NCBI GenBank assembly: GCA_025920705.1
Contig: JAPDLJ010000007.1
Location: 6,731-50,621 of the forward strand
Origin: Candidatus Jingweiarchaeum tengchongense
GTDB lineage: Archaea > Nanobdellota > Nanobdellia > Jingweiarchaeales > Jingweiarchaeaceae
Length of the DNA: 43,891 nt
Direction of reading: 5' to 3'
The position numbers and the translations under genes are program-made. Shown one piece after another: positions 32,826 through 41,355 of this stretch. The notes beneath the pieces are model-generated. The model had not been told where the DNA came from, made no database searches, and was given only the letters and a program-made list of their open reading frames with translations. Within the stretch, counting starts at the first letter, position 1. Each line of letters starts with the position of its first letter.

Positions 32826-34305
32826 AAAAGAGATTATCTCTGAAGCACTAAAAGCAGAAGAAAGATTGAAGTCTTATTGGTACATCCTTACGGAAGAGGG
32901 GAAGTTATATCCAATAAAAATAGAAGGAAATGATGTTACTGGTTTTGATTTCAAGAATTACGAAAATCTAAAAAAGTTTGCAAGGTATGAAATGGCAAAG
33001 GTTAGAGCGAGTGAAAAGGAACCACCACATATTGCACTTATGAAGAAGCTAGAGCTTGTAAACTTTGAACATGGTAGCGACCCTGGAAACCTAAGGTATT
33101 ATCCAAATGGTAGATTAATAAAGAAGCTCCTGGAGCGATTTGTCAGTCAAAAAGTAATCGAGTATGGTGGGATGGAAGTAGAGACGCCTGTCATGTACGA
33201 TTTCAAACATCCTGTATTGAGTAAGTATCTGCACCGTTTTCCAGCAAGACAATATATTGTTGAATCAGCAAAAAAGAAATTTTTCTTAAGATTTGCTGCT
33301 TGTTTTGGACAATTTCTAATGGCACACGAGATGACTATATCATACAAACACTTGCCATTAAGACTTTATGAGCTTACTAGATATAGTTTCAGGCTTGAGA
33401 AGGCTGGTGAGCTTTGTGGTCTAAAACGCTTAAGGGCCTTTACGATGCCCGATTGTCATGCATTTTGTAAGGATTTTGAGCAAGCAAAGAAAGAGATGGA
33501 AATAAGATTCAAATTAGCAAAAGAAGTGATGAGTGGAATTGGATTCAAAATTCCCGATGATTTTGAACTTGGTATAAGGATTGTACGTGAATTTTATGAA
33601 AAAGAAAAAGAATTCGTTATTTCACTTGTAAAGATGTTTGGAAAACCAGCACTAATAGAAATGTGGGATGAGAGACCATTTTACTACGTAATGAAATATG
33701 AGTTTAATTTCGTTGACTGCGCAAATAAAGCCTCTGCATTTGTTACAGATCAATTCGATATCGAGAATGCTGAAAGGTATGGTATATCTTATGTGGATGA
33801 AGGAGGAAGGAAAAAATATCCTATAATACTACATCTATCACCAAGTGGTGCGATAGAAAGAGTGATCTTCGCGCTTCTTGAAAAAGAAGCAAAAAAACAA
33901 AAAGAAGACATGGCACCCATGCTTCCTCTGTGGCTTTGTCCTGAACAGATTAGACTTCTACCGGTCTCGGATGTATATTTGGACATCGCGAGGAATTTGG
34001 CACATCAGTTCACGAAAGAGAAGATAAGAGTCGGAATCGATGATAGAAATTTAAGTATACCGAAAAGAGTTTATGATGCTAAAATGAAATGGGTGCCATA
34101 TATCATCGTAATTGGTGAGAAGGAAAGGAATAGTAATGAATTGAATGTAGTTGTGCGAGAAGGGAGTAAGTTAAAGGAAGAAAAGATTGTTAAGATGAGT
34201 AAGGAAGAGTTAATTAGAGAGATAAAGGAGAAGTGTGGGGACAAGCCGTTTGAGCCTCTCTTTGTTCCAATGGAAATATCAAAAAGGCCGATATTTGTTT
34301 CTTAA
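32818..34305 (+). CDS. thrS: Threonyl-tRNA synthetase lacking the editing domain
   Basis: This 495-residue ThrRS is of archaeal type. It has the class II catalytic core with putative zinc ligands C162, H214 and H339, motif 3 in LSPSGAIERVIFALLE, and the anticodon-binding domain from about 365. Archaeal enzymes normally carry an N-terminal editing domain of about 140-150 residues, related to D-aminoacyl-tRNA deacylase. Here only the linker (AEERLKSYWYILTEEGKLYP) precedes the catalytic domain. The ATG at 32818 follows GGTGG. A separate editing protein elsewhere in the genome would be expected to clear Ser-tRNA-Thr. Confidence 0.92.
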   Translation: MSEKEIISEALKAEERLKSYWYILTEEGKLYPIKIEGNDVTGFDFKNYENLKKFARYEMAKVRASEKEPPHIALMKKLELVNFEHGSDPGNLRYYPNGRLIKKLLERFVSQKVIEYGGMEVETPVMYDFKHPVLSKYLHRFPARQYIVESAKKKFFLRFAACFGQFLMAHEMTISYKHLPLRLYELTRYSFRLEKAGELCGLKRLRAFTMPDCHAFCKDFEQAKKEMEIRFKLAKEVMSGIGFKIPDDFELGIRIVREFYEKEKEFVISLVKMFGKPALIEMWDERPFYYVMKYEFNFVDCANKASAFVTDQFDIENAERYGISYVDEGGRKKYPIILHLSPSGAIERVIFALLEKEAKKQKEDMAPMLPLWLCPEQIRLLPVSDVYLDIARNLAHQFTKEKIRVGIDDRNLSIPKRVYDAKMKWVPYIIVIGEKERNSNELNVVVREGSKLKEEKIVKMSKEELIREIKEKCGDKPFEPLFVPMEISKRPIFVS

Positions 34306-34343
34306 TAAGATTTATAAAAATTATTTTCCTTTTTAAATAATCA

Positions 34344-34919
34344 ATGAGACAGGAAAATATACTCCAAAATATAAGAATGGTTCTAATTGACCCAGTAAAA
34401 TTTTTCGAAAAACACAAAACAAAAAATTGGATGGAACTTGTGAAGTTGGTTGCTATTCTAGAAGTAGTCCCAACAATCATATTTACGATCTTTTTGAACG
34501 TACGTCCATTTATTTTTAGACATATGTTTGGACTTGGAATTTTTTGTCTACCGTTAATTTACTTAATTTTATTCGTAACCGGAATATTTGGACTGTTAAT
34601 TGGTTCGATCATACTTCATATGGGTGTATATATAATAGGTAAACATGGATTGATAAAAACAGCTACAGTAAATACATATTCTTATGTGCCTCTATTATTG
34701 TTTTTTTGGATCCCAGTCATAAATTTGATAATACCTGTCTGGACCATCGCACTACAGATCATTGGGATAGCAAAGCAACATAAGGTAGAATATGTATCAG
34801 CAATTCTTGCATTTATATACTCATCAATAATATTACTCATCATATTTGGGGTGGTGGTTCTATCTTTATCCTCAATACTATTTCCATTCTTGATGGCACT
34901 CTTACCAGCCAGAATTTAG
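34344..34919 (+). CDS. Yip1-domain membrane protein
   Basis: This 191-residue protein starts with a short polar region containing DPVKFFEKHKTKNW, the typical lead-in of archaeal Yip1-domain proteins (P..FF......W). It then has five hydrophobic helices with a NTYSYVPLLLFFWIPVI motif between helices three and four. Yip1 proteins are implicated in membrane traffic in eukaryotes; the archaeal role is unknown. A TATA-like TTTTTAAATAATC lies about 25 nt before the ATG. Confidence 0.8.
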   Translation: MRQENILQNIRMVLIDPVKFFEKHKTKNWMELVKLVAILEVVPTIIFTIFLNVRPFIFRHMFGLGIFCLPLIYLILFVTGIFGLLIGSIILHMGVYIIGKHGLIKTATVNTYSYVPLLLFFWIPVINLIIPVWTIALQIIGIAKQHKVEYVSAILAFIYSSIILLIIFGVVVLSLSSILFPFLMALLPARI

Positions 34920-34922
34920 CAA

Positions 34923-35279
34923 TTAGATTAGAACAGTAATTATAATCACGAGTACAAAAAAAAGCATTTGTAATTTAAATATCTCAAGTAGTACCAGTAT
35001 CTCTTTCTTTTTGTTGATCAATAGAATACTAGAAATTAAAGTGCCTTCTAGTATATTGAATATAGAAATTAAACTTGCTAGAAGAATCGTTGGATTAAGT
35101 ACATACAGTGATTTAACCATATTCAAAAGAATGAATATTGTTCTCTCATATTTTAATTTTTTAAGAAATTTTAATTCGGATAAGCTATACTTTGCTATTA
35201 GAAAACCAAAGAATTCAGCAAGTAAGATTAAAATGATTGAAATTGTGAATTTATCCATCATATTTTCTAAAAAATTCAT
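34923..35279 (-). CDS. Small membrane protein, 118 aa
   Basis: This 118-residue protein has three or four hydrophobic helices (about 10-28, 46-62, 64-87 and 98-118) separated by Lys-rich turns. I prefer this strand over an overlapping plus-strand frame because of its clear membrane-protein pattern and because the region fits exactly between its neighbours. It converges with the Yip1 gene with a 3-nt gap. Family not recognised. Confidence 0.55.
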   Translation of the reverse strand: MNFLENMMDKFTISIILILLAEFFGFLIAKYSLSELKFLKKLKYERTIFILLNMVKSLYVLNPTILLASLISIFNILEGTLISSILLINKKKEILVLLEIFKLQMLFFVLVIIITVLI

Positions 35280-35339
35280 ATTTTTATTCTTTATTTATCG
35301 TAATAAAAAAATTTAAATCTAAAAGAAATACACTAGGAT

Positions 35340-35747
35340 ATGGACCAAAGGATCCCGCTTGTCCTCTCGACCATTGCACTTATTTTTTCATTATTACTAC
35401 CAATCTCAATTTACATTGGTACAAAATTTTATGTCAGCAAATTTATACCTCAAATTGACTCAACAATTAGTTTTTTAGAAAAATTTTCTAAAGGTGGGAT
35501 AGAAATGAACATACCAGTATCAACTTCTTTCAATTTATCTAAAAAAACATCTTTTTATATTAACAAAACAATTGTGATTAATGGTACACCATACGAATTA
35601 AATGAAGAGATACCTGTCGATGTTGATATGGTAATACCAATAGAAACGAATGTAAATTTAAAAATAAATGCATCTCAGTTGGGTATGAAAGATCAAGTTG
35701 ATGCAATTTTATTTTTATTGAGAAAAATTAAAGATTTCGCGAGTTAG
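35340..35747 (+). CDS. Membrane-anchored extracytoplasmic protein
   Basis: This 135-residue protein has an N-terminal anchor helix (about 6-28) and an outside part of beta strands with alternating polarity (NIPVSTSFNLSKKTSFYINKT, EEIPVDVDMVIPIETNVNLKIN). It resembles the LEA14/DUF-type immunoglobulin-like domains found after signal anchors, though no motif is certain. It starts 12 nt before the UPF0173 hydrolase gene and is probably cotranscribed. Confidence 0.6.
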   Translation: MDQRIPLVLSTIALIFSLLLPISIYIGTKFYVSKFIPQIDSTISFLEKFSKGGIEMNIPVSTSFNLSKKTSFYINKTIVINGTPYELNEEIPVDVDMVIPIETNVNLKINASQLGMKDQVDAILFLLRKIKDFAS

Positions 35748-35759
35748 GGGGGTGCTAAA

Positions 35760-36401
35760 ATGGAAATAAGATTTTTAGGGCATGCAAGTTTTCTAATTTC
35801 ATCGAACAATAAAAACATATACATTGACCCATACATTATTCCAAAAAATCCATTGAAAGCAGATGTAATATTAATCACACATGAACATTACGACCATTGC
35901 GCAACCGAAAACATAAACAAGATAAAAAAAACAGATGCCACCATCATCGCTCCGCAGGCTTGCAAAGGTAAATTATCTGGAAATTTAAAAATAATTAATG
36001 TGGGAGAAACAGTCAAATTAGATTGGATTAGCATTAAAGCAGTGCATGCTTACAATCTAAACAAAAGTTTCCATCCAAAAAATAAAGGGGTTGGGTTTGT
36101 AGTTACAATTAATAATAAAAAAATATACCATGCTGGTGATACTGATTTCATACCTGAAATGAAAGAATTAGTGAGAGAAGCAATTACGGTTGCATTGCTT
36201 CCGATTGGAGGTACTTATACGATGGACTTAGATGAAGCAGTGAATGCGGCAATTGAAATCAAACCTTCTTATGTAATACCAATGCACTACAATTCGTTAC
36301 CAGAGTTGAAGGCGAATGCAATGGAATTTAAAGAAAAGGTTGAGAAGAACAGTGCAATAAAAGTAATTGTTCTGAAAGAAGGAGAAAGTACAAATATTTA
36401 A
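35760..36401 (+). CDS. MBL-fold hydrolase of the UPF0173 family
   Basis: This 213-residue protein has FLGHASFLI, the metal motif THEHYDHC (HxHxDH), YHAGDTDFIP and PMHYN in the order seen in UPF0173 (YtkL/UlaG-like) MBL proteins. These are small cytosolic metal hydrolases of uncertain substrate. GGGGGGTG upstream of the ATG is a strong ribosome-binding site. Its stop overlaps the convergent mevalonate kinase stop by four bases. Confidence 0.9.
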   Translation: MEIRFLGHASFLISSNNKNIYIDPYIIPKNPLKADVILITHEHYDHCATENINKIKKTDATIIAPQACKGKLSGNLKIINVGETVKLDWISIKAVHAYNLNKSFHPKNKGVGFVVTINNKKIYHAGDTDFIPEMKELVREAITVALLPIGGTYTMDLDEAVNAAIEIKPSYVIPMHYNSLPELKANAMEFKEKVEKNSAIKVIVLKEGESTNI

Positions 36402-37420
36402 TGTAGTCTAGTACCTTCAACTCCAATTTTGCTAATGAATGAATTATATCCTTTTCTTTTATACATTTTAATCAATTCAAATATTTGTTTAGCATCCCTT
36501 GCCAATACGATGCAGCATCCACCTCCCCAACCACCCGTTGGTTTTGCTCCAAGCGCTCCATTTTCAATTGCAACTTTTATGATGTGGTCTAGTTTTTTTG
36601 TTGAAATTTTAAGTTTTCTTAATTCGTAGTAATACTGGAACATCAATTTACCCAATGCTCCCAAATCTTTGCGATTCAATGCGTTCAAAAATTCCATTGA
36701 AATTTCATTAAGTTTGTCAAGAATGTCATCAACAAATTCTCTGTTTTTTTCTCTTTGTCTTCTTATATGAGAAACGGTTTTACTGGTTTTTGCTGTTTCT
36801 CCGCTATCCACAAAAATTAATGGTAGCTTAAAATTGATTTTTAACTTTTTCACACCTTCTGACTTTTTATATTTTATGAAACCACCATATGTTACAATTG
36901 AATTGTCTATACCAGAAGGTGTTCCAGCATGCGCGATTACATCTCCATCGTAAGCTAAATCCGATATCTCCTTCTTTTTAAGATCAACATTTAAAAACTT
37001 CGAAACCGCTAAAGCAGTTGAAGCGAAGACAGCAGAACTTGAACCTAAATTTTTAGGAATATGTGATCTTATCCTTATTCTCATTGGTTTATATTTGTGC
37101 TTGTACATTATTCTAAAAATTATAAAATAAATTGGTGAAAGTGGGTCAAGCTCACATATCTTTGCTATTTCATCAAAACATTGCTTTTTTTTAATCTTCT
37201 CAATTTTTCTAGAAACACTGTACAATACTTCCTTGCTTAATTTCTTTTTTATTCCTAAATTTATCGCATCTATAAGAATGTCTCTACCACCCGGAAGAGC
37301 GGTAACAAAACATCTTTTACCGATACTCGCTGCTATTCCAAGCTTTCCATAAACTACGGCATGTTCACCAACAAGGATCACTTTTCCAGGTGAACTGGCG
37401 ATTATTTTTCTAGTTGGCAT
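36398..37420 (-). CDS. mvk: Mevalonate kinase
   Basis: This 340-residue GHMP kinase has SPGKVILVGEHAVVYG (motif 1), KNLGSSSAVFAST (motif 2, about 123-135), HAGTPSGID with catalytic-type D172 and a GGWGGGCC motif 3 near the C terminus. It phosphorylates mevalonate to mevalonate 5-phosphate, the substrate of the fused dehydratase at 3499-4956, so the two sites in this window supply consecutive steps. It appears monocistronic. Confidence 0.93.
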   Translation of the reverse strand: MPTRKIIASSPGKVILVGEHAVVYGKLGIAASIGKRCFVTALPGGRDILIDAINLGIKKKLSKEVLYSVSRKIEKIKKKQCFDEIAKICELDPLSPIYFIIFRIMYKHKYKPMRIRIRSHIPKNLGSSSAVFASTALAVSKFLNVDLKKKEISDLAYDGDVIAHAGTPSGIDNSIVTYGGFIKYKKSEGVKKLKINFKLPLIFVDSGETAKTSKTVSHIRRQREKNREFVDDILDKLNEISMEFLNALNRKDLGALGKLMFQYYYELRKLKISTKKLDHIIKVAIENGALGAKPTGGWGGGCCIVLARDAKQIFELIKMYKRKGYNSFISKIGVEGTRLH

Positions 37421-37479
37421 TTTAATTGAATATTTAGTGTGATTTTAAAAACTTTCATTTATAGAATAAATTGCAGCGA

Positions 37480-38352
37480 CTACTTAATCATGCTAATCAG
37501 TTTATAAATTAATCTTGCTGCAAGAAACTCAGTTACATGGTTTCCGGGCAAAGGTAACACTTCAACGACATCAAAACCAACAATCTTAGAGTTTTTAGAT
37601 ATTTCTTTCAATATAAACAACATTTCATTCCATTTCAAACCATTTGGTTCTGGAGTTCCAACACCTGGAGCAATGCTAGGATCAAGTGAGTCAAAATCAA
37701 TACTTAAATAAACTTCTTTACCTTTTATTTTTCTCACAATTTCTTTCATCACTATTGCTAGTTTTCTTTTGTCTAAAATGTGTTTATAATAAATTGGAAT
37801 ATTATTTTTCTTAGCAAATTCAAACTCTTCTTTACTAATTGACCTAACACCAATTTCAATCAAGTTTTTATTATGTTCGAAAATTCTTTTCATCACGCAT
37901 GCATGTGAGACCTTGCTCCCTTCATATTCTTCTCTCAAATCGGCATGTGCATCGATATTTATGAAGTAAACCTCTTTTGGAAAAGCAAGAGCTGCGCCAA
38001 GTGTAATTGTGTGTTCGCCACCTAATAAAATTGGTAATTTTTTCTTATCAAGTATGTCCTTCACAACTTCATAAATTCTCCTAACCATCGCCTCACTATT
38101 CCCGCGGACTGGTTCTATTTCATCAATTGTGCAAATTCCTTTCTTATGGGCCTCACTCTCTGTTTCTACATCAAATAGTTCAACTTGTCTTGATGCTTTA
38201 ATTATCTCTAGTGGTGCATTCCTACATCCAGGAACATAAGAAGTTGTAGAGTCGTATGGTACTGGAACCACTACAAATTTGGATTTATCAAAATTTGAAA
38301 ATTCCTCTTCTAAGCCGAGGAAATTGAATGGCAAACCATAAATCGTTTTCAT
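37480..38352 (-). CDS. speB: Agmatinase-family ureohydrolase
   Basis: This 290-residue arginase-fold enzyme keeps the six binuclear-Mn ligands: H114 (GGEHTIT), D134, H136 and D138 (DAHAD), and D219 and D221 (SIDFDSLDP). It hydrolyses a guanidino group to urea. Free agmatine gives putrescine, but its 4-nt overlap with the deoxyhypusine synthase gene suggests it acts in aIF5A modification, removing urea from an agmatine-derived intermediate, as proposed for haloarchaea. Aminopropylagmatine is another possible substrate. Confidence 0.92.
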   Translation of the reverse strand: MKTIYGLPFNFLGLEEEFSNFDKSKFVVVPVPYDSTTSYVPGCRNAPLEIIKASRQVELFDVETESEAHKKGICTIDEIEPVRGNSEAMVRRIYEVVKDILDKKKLPILLGGEHTITLGAALAFPKEVYFINIDAHADLREEYEGSKVSHACVMKRIFEHNKNLIEIGVRSISKEEFEFAKKNNIPIYYKHILDKRKLAIVMKEIVRKIKGKEVYLSIDFDSLDPSIAPGVGTPEPNGLKWNEMLFILKEISKNSKIVGFDVVEVLPLPGNHVTEFLAARLIYKLISMIK

Positions 38353-39401
38353 AGTCTCATCTTTTCATATTTGATTTCAACGGTATTATTGACCCAGTTG
38401 AATATAGGCACTAATCTTCTCAGCTTTTTAAATTTTTCACTTAAAACATGTGAGATAAACGGTAAGGCAATTGTTGCATCGCAGTAACATATTGCCTTCT
38501 TAGCTTTTTTTCCTATTTTTCCCCAACTCTGTGCCTCTTCAAATGTGCAACCACTCAGCCCACCCCATTGCGGTGAATCAGTTGTTATTTGTACTGCATA
38601 ACTATGACTTTTATCATGTCTTGTCTGGTAGCCAGCAATCACTGCTGTTTGTTGTATGAAATTTTTTGGTGTTCCCCCACCAATATAAATGACACCAGTA
38701 GCCTTCGCTTTCTCAGTTATTCTCGCACTTTCATTCACATCTTTAATTGAATCAACAATTATCCGCTTTCCTCTTCTCCTATTTGCAAACATTATCGAGA
38801 AACCAATTGAGCTGTCACCAAATGCTGGACAAAAAATAGGAACATTTTGTTTGTAAGCGCTAATTAAAATTGAATTCTTATCCCTTGCTACCTTGCTCAA
38901 TGTTTTACCAAGCAAATACAACACTTCTCGGGATGAATATGGATAATTGTCTTTTAGTTGACTCGCAAATTCTTTCTCTATCCATAAGTCAACTTGATAA
39001 AATTTATCTTCATTTGCTAGCACATCGTATATTCTATCTACCCTGCACTTTCTTAACTTATTATCATCCATTAAATGTGAGCCGACAAAATGTTTTTTCC
39101 CAAGTGCCTCAAAGCAATCATGATACAGATTGGCGCCAGTAGATACAAGTACATCAATCATCCTTCTTTGTATGAAGTAACTAATGATTCTCCTCATCCC
39201 AGCTGGTACCATTGCACCTGAAAGTCCAAACCAGATTACCAAGTGCTTTTTCCTGATCATCCTTGTCCAAATATCAGTAATTTCTGCTAGCTTTCTACCT
39301 TGAAAACCAGTGTAGAGCATCTCTTCGCTTAATTTGTTAATTGGCTTATCAGGATAAACTTCAATTGGTAGTGTTGGTTGTTTCAAAAATTTATGCTTCA
39401 T
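38349..39401 (-). CDS. dys: Deoxyhypusine synthase
   Basis: This 350-residue protein has FGLSGAMVPAGMR, STGANLYHD (NAD-binding region), CPAFGDSSIG and the catalytic-lysine loop SWGKI (K295). It transfers an aminobutyl-type group to the conserved lysine of aIF5A. The active-site Lys and NAD-binding segments are intact. It overlaps the agmatinase gene by ATGA, forming a two-gene hypusine-type operon. Starts with MKH at 39401. Confidence 0.93.
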   Translation of the reverse strand: MKHKFLKQPTLPIEVYPDKPINKLSEEMLYTGFQGRKLAEITDIWTRMIRKKHLVIWFGLSGAMVPAGMRRIISYFIQRRMIDVLVSTGANLYHDCFEALGKKHFVGSHLMDDNKLRKCRVDRIYDVLANEDKFYQVDLWIEKEFASQLKDNYPYSSREVLYLLGKTLSKVARDKNSILISAYKQNVPIFCPAFGDSSIGFSIMFANRRRGKRIIVDSIKDVNESARITEKAKATGVIYIGGGTPKNFIQQTAVIAGYQTRHDKSHSYAVQITTDSPQWGGLSGCTFEEAQSWGKIGKKAKKAICYCDATIALPFISHVLSEKFKKLRRLVPIFNWVNNTVEIKYEKMRL

Positions 39402-39451
39402 GTGGTATAGAAAAAATAAACTAACTTATATTTTTTTAGTTTATCTGTGTG

Positions 39452-39589
39452 TCACGTAACATTCAATGGGACTTTTTTTAATTGCATTGCAAATGTGAAA
39501 AAAAGGATTACATAGATGAGTATAACAAACCCTATGACAAACGCAAGAAAGTAAGTAAATGCTTTTATTCCAAACATCTTCTGTACCAT
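39452..39589 (-). CDS. Single-pass membrane microprotein, 45 aa
   Basis: A 45-residue frame from the ATG at 39589 to the TGA at 39452-39454 encodes one long hydrophobic helix (about 13-35, FTYFLAFVIGFVILIYVILF) with short basic ends. It fills the 260-bp gap between dys and the PAC2 gene and has codon use like its neighbours. It is likely a real small membrane protein of unknown role. Confidence 0.45.
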   Translation of the reverse strand: MVQKMFGIKAFTYFLAFVIGFVILIYVILFFTFAMQLKKVPLNVT

Positions 39590-39665
39590 ATTCAAATTAT
39601 TGATTTTGAATAAGATAAAACTTACGTTCAAAACATATTTAAGTTTATATCATTTTTATTAGAAT

Positions 39666-40391
39666 ATGACAAGAGTCAGGATAATTGCAGATGATTTTAA
39701 GCCAAAAAATCCAATTGTCATTGAAGGATTCCAAGGTTTTGGTCTTGTTGGCGTGATAGCCGCTGAATATCTAGCTGATAAGTTTAACATGCGACAAGTT
39801 GGTCACATAGAATCAAATGCGCTACCGGCAATGGCACTTTTGATAAATGGTGAAGTTAAATTCCCAATAAGAATATTTGCAGATGATAAAAATGAGTTGG
39901 TTGTCTTTGACTCAGAACTTCCGATACCTCAACACCTTGCTTATGATATCGCAAAAGAAATTGCTGAATGGGCGGAAAAGAACAATGCAAGACAAATCAT
40001 ATGTCTTGAGGGCTTGGCTGTTCCCACCACACCTCAAGAAAGTAACGTTTATGGCATTGCAAATTCAAAAGAGCTTGAAGAAAAAATAAAGAAAAAGGTA
40101 AAGATAATTGATAATGGAATCATCATCGGTGTAAGTGCTGCTTTACTTCTAGAATGTCAATCAAGAAATATACCTGCAATTTGTTTGATGGCAGAATGTC
40201 ATTCAGAATTCCCAGACGGAAGAGCTGCTGTAAGCGTGTTAAGGGCTTTATCGGATTTATTAAATCTTAAATTGGATGTTTCACCCTTAGAAAAGGAAGC
40301 TCTCGAAGCGCAGAAAAAAATAAAATCAATCATTGAGAAAGCAAAAAAGATTGGCGAAGTCGGAGAAAAACCTGAAAGAATATATGGTTAA
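39666..40391 (+). CDS. PAC2-family proteasome assembly chaperone homologue
   Basis: This 241-residue protein contains NPIVIEGFQGFGLVGVIAAEYL, PQHLAYDIAKEIAEWAEKN, and a GIIIGVSAALLLECQSRNIPAICLMAE...FPDGRAAVSVLRAL segment, the conserved features of archaeal PAC2 proteins (PbaB type). These help assemble the 20S proteasome or related complexes. A TATA-like element near 39645 suggests a leaderless transcript. Its stop overlaps the convergent Nudix gene stop by four bases. Confidence 0.9.
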   Translation: MTRVRIIADDFKPKNPIVIEGFQGFGLVGVIAAEYLADKFNMRQVGHIESNALPAMALLINGEVKFPIRIFADDKNELVVFDSELPIPQHLAYDIAKEIAEWAEKNNARQIICLEGLAVPTTPQESNVYGIANSKELEEKIKKKVKIIDNGIIIGVSAALLLECQSRNIPAICLMAECHSEFPDGRAAVSVLRALSDLLNLKLDVSPLEKEALEAQKKIKSIIEKAKKIGEVGEKPERIYG

Positions 40392-40783
40392 CCCTTGTGC
40401 TCCAGCGCCTTCAAATAGTTCATTACTCGAACATCAATTGATGTTGTAAAGTATTTAACTACTTCTGTTGGCTTAACCCACTTCAATTCTTTTAAATCCC
40501 CACCTGCTCTTAGTGAACCAGCAACCATCTCAACTTCATAATAAAATAAAGTGATCTTTGAACATTCGCTTGGTACCCTACTAAAAAGAAATCTTTTAAT
40601 CCTTATGTCTAAGCCTGTTTCTCTCTTGAATTCCCTCTTTAAACCAATTCTTGGACTTTCTTCGTCACTTATTTTTCCTCCAGGAAAAACCCATGTAAGT
40701 CTTGGTATAAGGAAGTCTTTTTCCTTTCTTCTACCAATCAGAACCAGACCATTTAAAAATAAAATACCTAACGCTACCTTCAT
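40388..40783 (-). CDS. Nudix hydrolase with degenerate box
   Basis: This 131-residue protein has a Nudix box at residues 36-58 (G36, E42, R50-E51, E55, G57). The first Glu of the usual EE pair is Arg (R54), which may weaken metal binding. The surrounding sequence (WVFPGGKIS) resembles ADP-ribose or GDP-mannose-type Nudix members. The substrate is unknown and activity uncertain. It is divergent from the VTT-domain gene. Confidence 0.8.
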   Translation of the reverse strand: MKVALGILFLNGLVLIGRRKEKDFLIPRLTWVFPGGKISDEESPRIGLKREFKRETGLDIRIKRFLFSRVPSECSKITLFYYEVEMVAGSLRAGGDLKELKWVKPTEVVKYFTTSIDVRVMNYLKALEHKG

Positions 40784-40865
40784 ATACTAACCCATTTTCC
40801 ATTTATTTTGGCATCCATAAAGTAATTAAAGCAATACATATTTATTTCTTTTTTGAAGGCTTAAA

Positions 40866-41354
40866 ATGGTAGATTTTACACCAATATTCAATTTCCTTTG
40901 GAGACATCAGATTAGTGGTATCTTCTTTGTTTCTTTTTTTGGTTCACTCATTTTTCTTCCTTGCCCACTTGATTTTTTTATTATTGGAGCAATTGCGATG
41001 GGTATGGATGCATTTCAAGTACTTATTGCAAGTTCGGTGGGTGCAATATTGGCCTCAATAGTAAACTATTTTATTGGTCTATTACTCGAAAAGAAATTCA
41101 TTATAAAATACGTCTCAAAAAAAGACTTAAAGAAAACTGAAAATTTTATGGAGAAATATGGACCACCAATCATCATAGGTGTTTCAGTCACACCACTTTC
41201 AATTGACATATTCTCAGTTATTGCTGGAAGTACAAGGATGCATTTCGGATTGTTCTTGATCTCAATAGTGATTGGTAGGGTCCTGAAGAATATACTTTTA
41301 ATCTATGGTGGTAGTGAAATAAGAAATATATTTTTACATAGATTTATATCTTGA
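40866..41354 (+). CDS. VTT-domain (DedA/YqaA-like) membrane protein
   Basis: This 162-residue membrane protein has FFGSLIFLPCPLDFFIIGAIAMG, then a helix with small residues (LIASSVGAILASIVNYFIGLLL), a charged loop (ENFMEKYGPPIIIG), and SVIAGSTRMHFGLFLISIVIGRVLKN. This is the VTT/SNARE-associated pattern of the DedA/YqaA group, which are lipid scramblase or transport relatives. TATA-like AATACATATTTATT lies about 30 nt before the ATG. Confidence 0.85.
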   Translation: MVDFTPIFNFLWRHQISGIFFVSFFGSLIFLPCPLDFFIIGAIAMGMDAFQVLIASSVGAILASIVNYFIGLLLEKKFIIKYVSKKDLKKTENFMEKYGPPIIIGVSVTPLSIDIFSVIAGSTRMHFGLFLISIVIGRVLKNILLIYGGSEIRNIFLHRFIS

Positions 41355-41355
41355 A

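Noticed and set aside
35011-35316. Plus-strand 101-codon frame over the small membrane protein gene
   Set aside because: The minus-strand frame has a clear multi-helix membrane pattern and fits the neighbouring gene ends; the plus frame looks like its shadow.
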